A stretch of 64,000 nt of DNA from Deltaproteobacteria bacterium (GCA_016219015.1 JACRCL010000016.1:149317-213316); one strand, 5' to 3'; counted from the stretch's first letter, positions 1 through 11,337 are shown. Translations and numbers: made by a program. The notes: a model not told the origin generated them from the sequence alone.

Positions 1-2160
1 CTTTACGAAGCTCGTAAGCTTCAGCTCCTTTAGGACCCCCCTTAAAAGGTGCGCCGCCTCGACAAGCCTCTCCCACGGCAGGTTTGGTGCCGGGTCGATG
101 TCGAATACGGCCCTGTCGGGGTACTCAAGGGCCGAATACCTCGATCCCCATGCGTGTATCTCAAGGGTGCCCATCTGGACGAGCCCGAGAAGCCCTTCGA
201 GGGTCTCTATCGACATGCAGGTCACAAGGGTGTCTTTGTCGTCTCTGTCTTCGAGGAGCTTTATCCTGTTTATCCCGGCCGGTACTTTTCCGCCAGCGTG
301 TTTCTGGAAAAAGCAGTCCCTCTGATAGCCTTCGGGGCACCTTACGAGCGTAAGTGGCCTTCCGCTGAGATGGGGGAGCATAAGAGGGGCGGCCTTTTCG
401 TAATACTCCGCAAGGTCCCTTTTGGTAAACCCGCTCTCAGGGTAAAGGACCTTATCCGGTTTCGTAAGGCGCGCCTTCGGCGGCCTTTTCGGCCCTTCGA
501 TACCAGGCCCTTTCGCCTCCGCGCTTTTGAGCGCCTGAGGCCTTTCGCGGACGACCTCGCCGGGGGGCTTGTCGAATCTCAGGCCCTTGAACGACGGCTG
601 CCTTAAGACCCCGCCCCTTGTCCACTGGCTGAACGCGACCTCCGCTACGAGGGCTGGTTTTACCCATTTGACGCCTTTTGCCTCAACCCCTTTGGGCGGC
701 GTATCGTAAGGGGGGGTATCAATCTCCAGCTTTTTAAGCCGGGGGTATAGCAAACGGTGCGTCTTTTCATTAAAGCCCGTCCCGACCCTCCCGCAGTATA
801 TGAGCCTGCCTTCTTTATCGTAGTAGCCAAGCAGGAGCGCGCCCAGGCCTTCCGCTTCTCCCTTTGCCTCCGTAAACCCGCCTATGACGAACTCCTGACG
901 CTTATGGCACTTCGCCGTTACCCATGACCTTGTACGAGCCTGGGTGTAGGGTGAATCGGCGCGCTTCGATACCACGCCTTCGACATTATAGCCGCAGGCC
1001 GTATCGAAGAAGTCCTTCCCTTTGCCTTCTACGTGGACGCTGTAGCGGATGATGTCTTTGTCCACGCCGTCCATCTTCATTATATAGCCGAGGAGAGTTT
1101 TACGGTCTTTTAACATGGAGCCGGAGAGGTCGTGGCCGTTGAAGTAGACTATGTCGAATGCGAGGTATTTAAGCGCGCTATCTCTGCCGACGCTAAGCGC
1201 CTCCTGAAGGCCGTCGAAGCTCGTGGCGCCGTCTTCTTTTAAAAAAACCACCTCGCCGTCGAGCCACGCCTCCTCGACCGGGATATTTCCTACGGCCTTT
1301 GCTATCGCGGGGAATTTGGCTGTCCAGTCGTTCGCGTTCCTCGTAAAAAGGCTCACGCGCCCGTTTTGCAGGCGGGCCAATATCCTGTAGCCGTCGAGCT
1401 TAAGCTCGTGGAGCCACCCGTTGGACTCCGGCGGCCTTTCCACCAGCGTAGGCAGCTCCGGCCTCATCTTATTGGGCATGGGGGCCTTCTTCGCCCCTGG
1501 TATGGCGGGTATCTCCGGCAGTTTTGGGAAAGATTTTTTTGCGCTCCAGACGGCAGCGCGTGAAGCGGCAACATCGTCCATATCCTTGCCCGTGGCAACG
1601 CTCAAGGGCTCTTCAGCGGTGATATCGGAGACGCGGGCCTCATCGTCATCCTCCTTTATAAGGAGCCATCCTTCTTTTCCCTCTTCACCTTCGTCTTCTC
1701 CGGCGGCCTTTCGTCTTGTCCTGACCAGCGCGAAGCCCCCCCGGAGCTTCCTGCCGAGGAGGTAGAACTTCAAGGCCCCTTTCCTTAACCCGGCCTCGGG
1801 GTCTTCCTTAGGCACCCATAGCCCCCTGTCCCAGAGCAGGACGGTTCCCGCGCCGTATTCGCCTTTGGGGATTATGCCTTCGAAGCCGGCGTACTCTATC
1901 GGGTGGTCTTCCACGCGGACTGCGAGGCGCTTGTCAACGGGGTTGAGGGAGGGGCCTTTGGGCACTGCCCAGCTCTTGAGGACGCCGCCGAGCTCAAGCC
2001 TCAGGTCGTAATGGAGGGTCCTTGCGCTATGCTTCTGCACTATGAAAAGCCCCCCGCCCTTTTTCTTCGTTGAGGTCTTGCCGGGGGGCTCGGGGGTCTT
2101 CGAGAAATCTCTCTTGCGCGAGTATTCGTCGATGGGGCCTTTTTTGTCCTCCCTTGACAT
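1..2160 (-). CDS. ligD: ATP-dependent DNA ligase LigD (3'-phosphoesterase, ligase, start of polymerase domain); partial, runs off the left edge
   Basis: Reverse translation from the ATG at 2160 stays open to base 1 (MSREDKKGPIDEYSRKRDFSKTPEP...HYDLRLELGGVLKSWAVPKGPS...; ligase motif ELKLDGYR; C-terminal PDKVLYPESGFTKRDLAEYY). Absent from the ORF track because it has no stop in the window. Adjacent to ku. Confidence 0.95.
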   Translation of the reverse strand, partial: MSREDKKGPIDEYSRKRDFSKTPEPPGKTSTKKKGGGLFIVQKHSARTLHYDLRLELGGVLKSWAVPKGPSLNPVDKRLAVRVEDHPIEYAGFEGIIPKGEYGAGTVLLWDRGLWVPKEDPEAGLRKGALKFYLLGRKLRGGFALVRTRRKAAGEDEGEEGKEGWLLIKEDDDEARVSDITAEEPLSVATGKDMDDVAASRAAVWSAKKSFPKLPEIPAIPGAKKAPMPNKMRPELPTLVERPPESNGWLHELKLDGYRILARLQNGRVSLFTRNANDWTAKFPAIAKAVGNIPVEEAWLDGEVVFLKEDGATSFDGLQEALSVGRDSALKYLAFDIVYFNGHDLSGSMLKDRKTLLGYIMKMDGVDKDIIRYSVHVEGKGKDFFDTACGYNVEGVVSKRADSPYTQARTRSWVTAKCHKRQEFVIGGFTEAKGEAEGLGALLLGYYDKEGRLIYCGRVGTGFNEKTHRLLYPRLKKLEIDTPPYDTPPKGVEAKGVKWVKPALVAEVAFSQWTRGGVLRQPSFKGLRFDKPPGEVVRERPQALKSAEAKGPGIEGPKRPPKARLTKPDKVLYPESGFTKRDLAEYYEKAAPLMLPHLSGRPLTLVRCPEGYQRDCFFQKHAGGKVPAGINRIKLLEDRDDKDTLVTCMSIETLEGLLGLVQMGTLEIHAWGSRYSALEYPDRAVFDIDPAPNLPWERLVEAAHLLRGVLKELKLTSFVK

Positions 2161-2167
2161 ACCCTTT

Positions 2168-2308
2168 GGCTGCCTCTAAAAATCAGGAATTTTTTCTGAA
2201 GTCAAGGAAGGGCGGAAATAAAAAGCGGAGCATATATACGTTAATACGGGACCATTTTTATTTTCCCTACGCAGAGGTCGGGAAAAAGAACAATTTTTAG
2301 AGGCAGCC
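2168..2308. mobile_element. MITE-like imperfect palindrome, family A copy 1
   Basis: Terminal inverted repeats GGCTGCCTCTAAAAAT...AATTTTTAGAGGCAGCC, flanked by direct CTTT/CTTT; same element at 8343, 9604, 38689, 53215. Confidence 0.85.
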
Positions 2309-2310
2309 CT

Positions 2311-3144
2311 TTATTTATGCGCCGCCCTCTTGGGCTTGCGGCCGGATTCAGTCTTCTCTATGCTCTTTTTAAGGAGCGCCATGAGGTCGATGACCTCGGC
2401 CTTCGGCGCACGCTCTTCGGCCGGGGCTTCGACAGCGGGCGCTGTCTCGCCCGCCTCGATCTTCCTGTTTATGTATTTAAGGAGGTCTTCCCTGTAGGTG
2501 TCGCGGTACTTCTCTGGCCTCCATTCGGTCACCATACCCTCAACGAGCCTCTTTGCCATGTCGAGCTCTTTCTCGGTGACCCCGAGCTCCTCGACGCCCT
2601 CGCCGGGCAGTTCGAGCTCTGTTGGTTTTTTAAGCTCGCTTGCGTACCGTAAAAGGTCGAGCTCAAGGGCGTTGCCGAAGGGCATTACGACCCCGATATA
2701 TTCCCTCGTATGGATGACTACCCTCGCTATGCCCGCCTTGCCCGTCCTTTTAAGGGTCTCCCTCAGGAGGGCGTAGCCTTTCCGGCCCCTTTTGAGCGGT
2801 GCGAGGTAGTAGGGCTTCTCGTAATAGGAGGGGTGTATCTCATTTGCGTCAACGAAGTCTGTTATCTCCACCGTCTGGGTGGCCTCCGGGTCGGCCCTCT
2901 TCAAGTCCTCATCGCTTAAGACAACGTACCTGCCTTCCTCGTACTCGTACCCCTTTACGAGGTCGGATTGGGCAAGCTCCTTTCCCGTGAGCTTGTTTAT
3001 CTTCTTGTAGCCCACCGGGGAGAGGTCGGCCCTGTCGAGGAGGTGGAAGTCTACACGCTCTTCCCTGTTCTCGGCCGAGTAGAGGGCCACGGGGATGTTC
3101 ACCAGGCCGAAGGTTATCGAGCCTTTCCAGATAGCGTGGGGCAT
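2311..3144 (-). CDS. ku: Ku protein (non-homologous end joining)
   Basis: MPHAIWKGSITFGLVNIPVALYSA...; typical bacterial Ku length and motifs; next to ligD. Confidence 0.96.
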   Translation of the reverse strand: MPHAIWKGSITFGLVNIPVALYSAENREERVDFHLLDRADLSPVGYKKINKLTGKELAQSDLVKGYEYEEGRYVVLSDEDLKRADPEATQTVEITDFVDANEIHPSYYEKPYYLAPLKRGRKGYALLRETLKRTGKAGIARVVIHTREYIGVVMPFGNALELDLLRYASELKKPTELELPGEGVEELGVTEKELDMAKRLVEGMVTEWRPEKYRDTYREDLLKYINRKIEAGETAPAVEAPAEERAPKAEVIDLMALLKKSIEKTESGRKPKRAAHK

Positions 3145-3177
3145 ATCCTGTATCCCTTAAAGCGGCCTTCCTTTAGC

Positions 3178-3327
3178 AGGTTGCTGAAAAACTCAAAATC
3201 ACATACAGGCTGTTTAAAATCCAGTAAGCGAGGCGTCGAGAAGCTTAGGAATGAGGCGTACTTACCTTGTACGCCTCAATGACGAATTTTGAAGACGACG
3301 ACGCAGATGGACTTTTTCAGCAGCCTG
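3178..3327. repeat. Inverted-repeat element, family B copy 1
   Basis: CAGGTTGCTGAAAAACTC...GACTTTTTCAGCAGCCTG; related copies at 11061, 16214, 17932, 55181, 57079. Confidence 0.8.
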
Positions 3328-5064
<1,737 letters not shown>

Positions 5065-5104
5065 TTATTCATATTATCAGGTTATTGTGCGTGGGCAGGG
5101 TTGA

Positions 5105-5185
5105 AAAGGGGCGGTTTTGTGGGTTTGTTTTTTTTAGTTTTTAACGGCCTTTTTCCGTTCTCCTGCTAAAAAACACCGCCCCTTT
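5105..5185. promoter_or_regulatory. Inverted repeat in the nirS upstream region (AAAGGGGCGGT ... ACCGCCCCTTT)
   Basis: 11-bp perfect arms at 5105-5115 and 5175-5185, with an inner AACGG...CCGTT hairpin. Confidence 0.45.
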
Positions 5186-5350
5186 CTAACAACTTTATAA
5201 GGAAAATCGGCGATGTCAAGTCCCCTGGGAATGTTTTTGGATTAAAATAAGGGGACGAACGGGAGGGTGAAATTAAACCGTCCCCTGCGGCCTTGCCGAG
5301 GGGACACGAGAAGTAGGATTAGCTTATTAGGATAAGGTTTTAGAGTATCC

Positions 5351-5396
5351 TTTAGCCAAGAGCCTCTTTGCGCATTGCCATGCGCTTCGGGCATAG
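5351..5396. repeat. ~46 bp dispersed repeat (inverted second copy at 26433..26479)
   Basis: TTTAGCCAAGAGCCTCTTTGCGCATTGCCATGCGCTTCGGGCATAG is nearly identical to the reverse complement of 26433..26479. Confidence 0.75.
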
Positions 5397-5551
5397 AGCT
5401 CGGCTCCCTACAGCCTCCTTCCACCGGGCGAGCCCGCCGAAGCTTCCTCGAAATACGCCTTCCGCCCCGCTCGCCCGCCCCTCCTCCAGCCCTACGGTCG
5501 CTACGCCCTATGCCCTGTGGTTTTTGAAAAGAGAAAGGACAAAATATTTGA

Positions 5552-6979
5552 CTAAAGCTCGAATACGTCGCCGTCCGACGGCCTTTCCGTCGCAAGGCCG
5601 TATTTTTCCTTGATAATCTGCCTGAGAGACTCGGCCGCGCCCTTCTCGCCGTGGACGATAAAGACCTTTGGGCTGTTCTTGAAGGAGGAGAGCCATTCCG
5701 TAAGCTCTTCCTTGCCCGCGTGGGCTGAAAAGCCGTTTATCGTGTAGATGGACGACTTTATCATGACCTCTTCGCCGAGCACGTTTATCGACCTGGCGCC
5801 GTCCACTATCTTCCTTCCGAGCGTCCCCTCAGCCTGATAGCCGACGAATACGACGCTGCACTCGGGCCTCCAGATGTTGTGCTTCAGGTGGTGTCTTATC
5901 CTGCCGCCCTCGCACATGCCGCTGCCCGCGATGATGATATTGCCGGACTTCAGGCGGTTGAGCTTCATGGAGTCCTCGACGCTCCTGACGAAGTGGAGCC
6001 TTATCGAGGTGTCGGACTGCTTTGTTGTAAAGAGCCTGCGGGCCTCCTCGTCAAAGCACTCCGGGTGGGCGAGGTAGACCTTCGTCACCTCCTCGGCAAG
6101 CGGGCTGTCGAGGTAGACGTCTATCCTGTAGAGCCTGCCTTCCCGGACGAGGTTGTTCAATATGTAGAGCAGGTCCTGGGCCCTGCCCACGGCAAAGGAG
6201 GGTATATAGACGTTGCCGCCCCTTTTGAAGGTGGTCTTTATCGCGGCCACAAGCTCGTTTATCGATTCCTTCAGGGGCTTATGGGACCTGTTGCCGTAAG
6301 TCGATTCCATCACTATGTAATCCGCGGTCTCGGGCACGAGCGGGTCGCGGATGATGGGGTTGCCCTTTTTGCCTATGTCGCCGGAAAATACTATGACCTT
6401 CTCCCGGCTGCTGTCCTGGAAGGCGAGCTCAAGCGTCGCGGAGCCGAGTATATGGCCCGCGTCGAGGAACCTGTATTTTACGCCCCCTCCGAGATGGAAG
6501 ACCTTGTCATAGGGCTTGGTATCGAACAGCGGCAGCACGCCCTCGACGTCGGCGGCGGTAAAGAGCGGCTGCACCGGGGCCTTGCCGAGCCGTAAGCCCC
6601 TTTTCGTGGCCCACTCGGCGTCGCTCTCGAGGATATTGGCGGAATCGTAGAGCATGGGCTCAAGGAGGTCGCGCGTGGCCACGGTCGAGATTATCCTCCC
6701 CCTGAAACCTTCCTTCAACGCCTTGGGCAGCAGGCCCGAGTGGTCTATGTGCGCGTGGGTGACGAAGATATAGTCTATCCCCGCGGGGTCGAAGGGGAAG
6801 GGGAGCCTGTTGGCCTCGTCGCTGCCGTCGTTGCCCTGGCGCATCCCGCACTCGACGAGGAGCTTGAACTTATTGACCTCCATATAGAAGCAGGACCCTG
6901 TAACCGTGGACGCCCCGCCAACGAATTTAAGCCTCAAAGCCGGCCCCCCTCTGGATGGAATATGGGGCCAGTTTACCAT
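5552..6979 (-). CDS. MBL-fold / beta-CASP RNA metallo-hydrolase
   Basis: THAHIDHSG, FSGDIG, ESTYGNRSH, GSGMCEGGRIRHH, INGFSAHAG motifs. Confidence 0.9.
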   Translation of the reverse strand: MVNWPHIPSRGGPALRLKFVGGASTVTGSCFYMEVNKFKLLVECGMRQGNDGSDEANRLPFPFDPAGIDYIFVTHAHIDHSGLLPKALKEGFRGRIISTVATRDLLEPMLYDSANILESDAEWATKRGLRLGKAPVQPLFTAADVEGVLPLFDTKPYDKVFHLGGGVKYRFLDAGHILGSATLELAFQDSSREKVIVFSGDIGKKGNPIIRDPLVPETADYIVMESTYGNRSHKPLKESINELVAAIKTTFKRGGNVYIPSFAVGRAQDLLYILNNLVREGRLYRIDVYLDSPLAEEVTKVYLAHPECFDEEARRLFTTKQSDTSIRLHFVRSVEDSMKLNRLKSGNIIIAGSGMCEGGRIRHHLKHNIWRPECSVVFVGYQAEGTLGRKIVDGARSINVLGEEVMIKSSIYTINGFSAHAGKEELTEWLSSFKNSPKVFIVHGEKGAAESLRQIIKEKYGLATERPSDGDVFEL

Positions 6980-7124
6980 ATTCCCGCCGCTTATTCACTT
7001 TTATAAAATTCAGGTATTTTAAAGCCTTTATATCAAAAACCGCAGGGGCGGCCTTGACTGATTGGCAAATAGGTGTCCTAATTTATTCAAGCCCTTTGGC
7101 TAACAAATTTGGAGGAGGGGGTCC

Positions 7125-8297
7125 ATGAGCGCTGCATCCAACCGGGTCTCTGGAGGAGAGGGGTTAAGGCCGGATAAGAGCGAAGGCAATCGAACCCCTG
7201 GCTTAAGGTATAAGGCGCTTAACGCCCTCAGGGGCATTAAATGCTGGTACCTCCCGTACCTTAAGTCCAGGTACTACGGCGAAAGTTTCAGGCCGCTTCT
7301 CTCGTACCTTTTTACCGAGTGGAAGTGCAACATAAACTGCTACTACTGCTACACGTGGGACAACAAGGTAAAAGGCATGACCATCGAGACGGCAAAAAAG
7401 AGCATCGACTGGCTCAAGACCGTCGGGTGCAGGGTGGTGGCGATAATGGGCGGGGAGCCGCTCATGAGGAAGGAGTTCATCCTCGACGTCATAAAATACG
7501 GCGCGGACAACGGCTTTTTCGTCTATCTGCCCACCAACGGCATCCTTATGGACAGGGAGTTCATCGATCACGTCGGCAGTAACCGCGTAGCCGCGATAAA
7601 CCTCGCGGTCGATACCGTCGAAGACAGGCCGGGGCTACCCAAGAACTTCAAGAAGATCGAGCCCCAGTTCAAGTACCTCGTAAGCAGGAGGGAGAGGTAC
7701 GGGTACATAGTATTTTTTAATATAAACATAACCTCTATGAACGTCGAGGACGTAAAAAAGCTCACCGAGATAGCGCGCGAGCACGGCATCGGGACCGACT
7801 ACCACATAAACGAGATGCCGGTCATCGAGCAGAGCCATTACAGGTTCGCCGAGAAGGGTTACTGGATAACCGAGGACTATTACAGGGAGATCGACAATCT
7901 CGTCGACTGGCTAATAGAGAAGAACAGGGAGGGGTACCCGATGGTGAACTCGATCGAGCACCTCGACGCCATGAAGGGTTTCATCCGCCATAAGCACAGC
8001 CCCTGGACGTGCAGGGCCGGGCGCAACTCGCTCGTGATACGGACGGACGGGACCCTTGCGCCCTGCTTCGAGCTCTACGCGTCGAAGAAGGACTGGGGCA
8101 GGGTATTCGAGCCGAACTTCCACGGGATGGAGCTGATGGACCAGAAGGAGGACTGCAACCCGAAGTGCCTGTCCACCTGCAACTACCAGGTCTCCCATTA
8201 CTACAACTCCTATTCGAGCGGGCTTGAGTGGGTCTTGAAGCATTTCCACAAGGGGTTTTTTCTGAAAAGGCCCCATGCGGGCGCGGGGACCGCTTGA
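7125..8297 (+). CDS. Radical SAM protein with SPASM-like C-terminal cysteines
   Basis: CNINCYYC radical SAM motif, MGGEPL, C-terminal CRAGRNSLVIRTDGTLAPCFELY and CNPKCLSTC. Confidence 0.88.
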   Translation: MSAASNRVSGGEGLRPDKSEGNRTPGLRYKALNALRGIKCWYLPYLKSRYYGESFRPLLSYLFTEWKCNINCYYCYTWDNKVKGMTIETAKKSIDWLKTVGCRVVAIMGGEPLMRKEFILDVIKYGADNGFFVYLPTNGILMDREFIDHVGSNRVAAINLAVDTVEDRPGLPKNFKKIEPQFKYLVSRRERYGYIVFFNINITSMNVEDVKKLTEIAREHGIGTDYHINEMPVIEQSHYRFAEKGYWITEDYYREIDNLVDWLIEKNREGYPMVNSIEHLDAMKGFIRHKHSPWTCRAGRNSLVIRTDGTLAPCFELYASKKDWGRVFEPNFHGMELMDQKEDCNPKCLSTCNYQVSHYYNSYSSGLEWVLKHFHKGFFLKRPHAGAGTA

Positions 8298-8342
8298 GAG
8301 CATGCCCCGCGGGAAGTCGAGTGAACGGTTTTTTTATTTTTA

Positions 8343-8481
8343 GGATGCCTCTAAAAATCAGGGATTTTTTCTGAAGTCAAGGAAGGGCGGAAATAAAAAG
8401 CGCAGCATATAAGTTAATATGTGAGCATTTTTATTTTCCCTACGCAGAGGTCAGGAAAAAGAACAATTTTTGGAGGTAGCC
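8343..8481. mobile_element. MITE-like imperfect palindrome, family A copy 2
   Basis: GGATGCCTCTAAAAATCAGGGATTTTTTCTG...CAATTTTTGGAGGTAGCC; aligns full length with copy 1. Confidence 0.82.
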
Positions 8482-8509
8482 TTAGTATCCATGAGGAGGG
8501 GACGCGCAG

Positions 8510-8773
8510 ATGCAGATGGAAGAGATAAGGCAAAAGGCGAAAACGCTTGGCATCAAGGCAACGGGGATAAACAAGACGGAGCTTGTAAGGGCCATACAGG
8601 GCGCTGAAGGGAACTTCCCGTGCTTTGCGACGGCAAAGGATTACTGCGACCAGCTCGGCTGCTGTTTCAGGGGCGATTGCCTCGAAAGGGAAGATACCGC
8701 GGCGCAGGAAGCGAAGGAAGCGCGCGGCGACATTTCGCGCGACGGGAAGAGGAAGGCCGTAAAACGCAAGTAA
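8510..8773 (+). CDS. Small SAP-like domain protein with a Cys-rich middle
   Basis: MEEIRQKAKTLGIKATGINKTELVRAIQ resembles a SAP helix-extended-helix; then CFATAKDYCDQLGCCFRGDCL. Confidence 0.65.
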   Translation: MQMEEIRQKAKTLGIKATGINKTELVRAIQGAEGNFPCFATAKDYCDQLGCCFRGDCLEREDTAAQEAKEARGDISRDGKRKAVKRK

Positions 8774-8787
8774 AAGGAGGTGTTCTT

Positions 8788-8949
8788 ATGCCGAAAGACC
8801 CGGTATGCAAGATGGAGATAAGCAGGGAAGACGCGGCCGCTGAGTCCGAATACAAGGGCAATACCTATTATTTCTGCAGCGAAGAATGCAAGGAGAGCTT
8901 CGAGAAGCAGCCGGACAGGTATGCCGAGAGGGCTAAAAAGGCCGTATAA
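8788..8949 (+). CDS. YHS-domain protein (53 aa)
   Basis: MPKDPVCKMEISREDAAAESEYKGNTYYFCSEECKESFEKQPDRY; AGGAGG upstream. Start inside the longer 8620 ORF. Confidence 0.85.
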   Translation: MPKDPVCKMEISREDAAAESEYKGNTYYFCSEECKESFEKQPDRYAERAKKAV

Positions 8950-9000
8950 AAGAGCCGCGTGAGGCTGGGGCGGGGTTGACTACAGCCCCTCCGGAAAAGA

Positions 9001-9030
9001 AAAAGGCGCAGGGACTCCCTGCGCCTTTTT
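9001..9030. terminator. Bidirectional Rho-independent terminator between convergent genes
   Basis: AAAAGGCGCAGGGACTCCCTGCGCCTTTTT. Confidence 0.8.
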
Positions 9031-9048
9031 TATTTTTCCTTTTGCCTC

Positions 9049-9528
9049 TTAAACCGAGTCGACCCTTTTTATCTCGGGCGCGAACTTCTTTATGGCGCTT
9101 TCGACTCCGGCCTTGAGCGTCATGCCTGCCGAGGGGCATCCGCCGCACGCCCCCACGAGCTTGACCGAGACGGTCTTGGAGACGTCGTCTATATCGACCA
9201 GCTCCACGTCGCCGCCGTCGGCCTGAAGGTACGGCCTTACCTCATCGAGCGCGGTCTCGACCTTTTTCCTGAGCTCCTCGCCGGACGCCTCGGCCATCCT
9301 TAGCTTCGTTATGTTCACGACCCAGTCGGGCCCCTTTGAGACGTATTCCCACGAGTAGCTGTCCTTGTACTCGCCCTCGAACTGGTAATGGAGCGGCTTG
9401 GGGTCGTGGTCGTTTATTATCTGGAGGACCTCTTCGGCCTCCAACCCCTCCCACGCGTCGAATATCCTCGGGTGCCTCTCGAATACCGGGATAGCCCTTA
9501 AGTCGAGGGTCACTGTTTTTCCGGACAT
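9049..9528 (-). CDS. NifU C-terminal-domain family Fe-S scaffold protein
   Basis: LDEVRPYLQADGGDVELVDI...GACGGCPSAGMTLKAGVE. Confidence 0.87.
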   Translation of the reverse strand: MSGKTVTLDLRAIPVFERHPRIFDAWEGLEAEEVLQIINDHDPKPLHYQFEGEYKDSYSWEYVSKGPDWVVNITKLRMAEASGEELRKKVETALDEVRPYLQADGGDVELVDIDDVSKTVSVKLVGACGGCPSAGMTLKAGVESAIKKFAPEIKRVDSV

Positions 9529-9603
9529 GATAGCCTCCTTTCAACCCATTTTCCGATTATAAAATGATACCACGGGGAGGCCCCCTTCCTCTATGATTTT
9601 TAT

Positions 9604-9742
9604 CAGGTCTAAAAATTGTTATTTTTCCTGACCTCTGCGTCAGGCCGAAAATAAAAATGCTCACATATTTACATATATGCTCCGCTTTTTATTTCAGCCC
9701 TTCCTTGACTTCAGAAAAAATTCCTAATTTTTAGAGGCAGCC
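9604..9742. mobile_element. MITE-like imperfect palindrome, family A copy 3 (left end degenerate)
   Basis: AGGTCTAAAAATTGTTATTTTTCC...CCTAATTTTTAGAGGCAGCC flanked by ATCA/ATCA. Confidence 0.82.
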
Positions 9743-9776
9743 ATCATCTTTTTTAAAAGAGGGCGGAGGAGGGGGG

Positions 9777-11045
9777 TCAGGCTATCAGGTTTTCTATTTC
9801 GGGGGCGAACTCGCCGGGGTCCTTCGAGGTTACGACCCACCTGCCTATCTCGTCCTTCAGGTCGACCTCGAAGGGCTTCGGCAGGCGGCTGCCGGACTTG
9901 TCGAATACCATCAGGACATTGGGCTGGAGCGGGTGGTCCCTGTTCAGCGACCTGACTACGGACATCTCACCGGTATTGAGCTCGACGAGCGTGCCTATCG
10001 GGTATATGCCGAGGCACTTGACGAGCCTCTCCACCAGGGACGGCTCGAACTGCTTGCCCCTGAGCGCGTACATCTTCTTCAAGGCCTCCTCGGGCAGGAG
10101 CGCCTTCTGATATACCCTGTTGCTGGTCATCGCGTCGTACGTGTCGGCCACTGCCGCGACCCTGGCGAAGACGTGTATCTCCTCCCCGGATATCCTCTCC
10201 CCGTAGCCTGCCCCGTCGAACCTCTCATGGTGGTGCAGCGAGACATGCCTTGAGCTGTCGCTTATGCCTTTGGTCTTCAGCAATATCTCGGAGCCGAGCA
10301 TGGGGTGTTTTTTTATCTCGGCGTACTCGGCGTCCGAAAGCGGACCGGGCTTTTTAAGTATCGCCTCGGGGATGAGCATCTTCCCGATGTCGTGGAGTAT
10401 CGCGCCGACCCCGAGGTCATGGAGAGAGCCCTCGTCAAGGCCCATCTGCCGCCCTATCGCTATCGCGAGTATGCTGACGTTCACCGAGTGGGCGAACGTG
10501 TAGTCGTCGAAGCTCTTGAGGCGCGCCAGGCTCGCAAGCGCGTCCTGGTTCTTGAAGACGCTGCCGACCATCCTGTCAACGGATTCGTTTATCGGGCCGG
10601 CCTCTATTTCCTTGCCCATGCGGACGTTCGCCATGAACCCCCGGACCAGGTCCTGCGCCTCCCGCCGTATCTCCTTCGCCTCTTTAACGGCCTCATGGAA
10701 ATCCACCCTGTCAACGGCCGCTGGCCCTTCCTCCTCAGGGGGGGCGGGGGGCTCTGTCAGCGTTTGCGCGTCCGCGATTATCCCGGCTTCCTCTACAGCC
10801 TCAGTTTTTTCCGGCTCTTTTGACCGGGGCTCGTCGATGGGAACGGGGGGCAGGGGCGCGGGCAGCTCCTCTTCTATATCAACGTAAGCGGACCTGTAGC
10901 CGCTCTCGATAAACCTGCGTATATCGCCCTCGCCGTCCACGAGGATGTTGTTGACGAAGAATATGACCCCTGCCGCGCCTTCCTTTTCGAGCCCGCTTAA
11001 GTACATGCCGGGCTTAAGCTCGTCAATGCCTATTTTCTTGATCAT
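9777..11045 (-). CDS. HD-GYP domain protein (probable c-di-GMP phosphodiesterase, DUF3391-like N-terminus)
   Basis: GAILHDIGKMLIP, HHHERFDGAGYGERI, AAVADTYDAMTSNRVYQ. Confidence 0.9.
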   Translation of the reverse strand: MIKKIGIDELKPGMYLSGLEKEGAAGVIFFVNNILVDGEGDIRRFIESGYRSAYVDIEEELPAPLPPVPIDEPRSKEPEKTEAVEEAGIIADAQTLTEPPAPPEEEGPAAVDRVDFHEAVKEAKEIRREAQDLVRGFMANVRMGKEIEAGPINESVDRMVGSVFKNQDALASLARLKSFDDYTFAHSVNVSILAIAIGRQMGLDEGSLHDLGVGAILHDIGKMLIPEAILKKPGPLSDAEYAEIKKHPMLGSEILLKTKGISDSSRHVSLHHHERFDGAGYGERISGEEIHVFARVAAVADTYDAMTSNRVYQKALLPEEALKKMYALRGKQFEPSLVERLVKCLGIYPIGTLVELNTGEMSVVRSLNRDHPLQPNVLMVFDKSGSRLPKPFEVDLKDEIGRWVVTSKDPGEFAPEIENLIA

Positions 11046-11060
11046 TTTTCTCTCTTGGTC

Positions 11061-11178
11061 GGCTGCTGAAAAAGTCCATCTGCTTTGTTGTCATCAAAGC
11101 TCGTCATTGCGCCGTACAAACAAAGTACGCCTCATTCCTCGCTTCTCGACGCCTCGCGGACTCGATTTTGAGCAGCCT
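11061..11178. repeat. Inverted-repeat element, family B copy 2 (~117 bp basic form)
   Basis: GGCTGCTGAAAAAGTCCATCTGC...GACTCGATTTTGAGCAGCC. Confidence 0.78.
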
Positions 11179-11267
11179 ATTATGTTTTTTTAAATGGGAA
11201 AGACCCACGTTAGATATCGGAGGAATACCCCGAAACTTTAGCGAAAACGGACGGGACAAACGGCCGG

Positions 11268-11295
11268 TTGACAACACGTCGAACGGATATATACT
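11268..11295 (+). promoter_or_regulatory. Sigma70-like promoter for the DUF1540 gene
   Basis: TTGACA - 16 bp - TATACT, 43 nt upstream of the ATG at 11338 (AAGGAGGAG RBS). Confidence 0.55.
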
Positions 11296-11337
11296 CGAAA
11301 TTGTAGACTTTCTCTGATCAATCCCAAGGAGGAGACC

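Noticed and set aside
49-606. 185-aa + strand ORF at the left edge
   Set aside because: It lies antisense to ligD, which is open from 2160 to base 1 and has clear homology features; typical GC-rich mirror ORF.
2070-2300. 76-aa ORF through MITE copy 1
   Set aside because: Runs from antisense of ligD into the non-coding element; not a plausible gene.
7125-8297. Radical SAM gene as nirJ (heme d1 synthesis) because nirS is nearby
   Set aside because: N-terminal motif and context do not specifically match NirJ; the link to nirS is proximity only, with the metallo-hydrolase gene between and opposite orientation.
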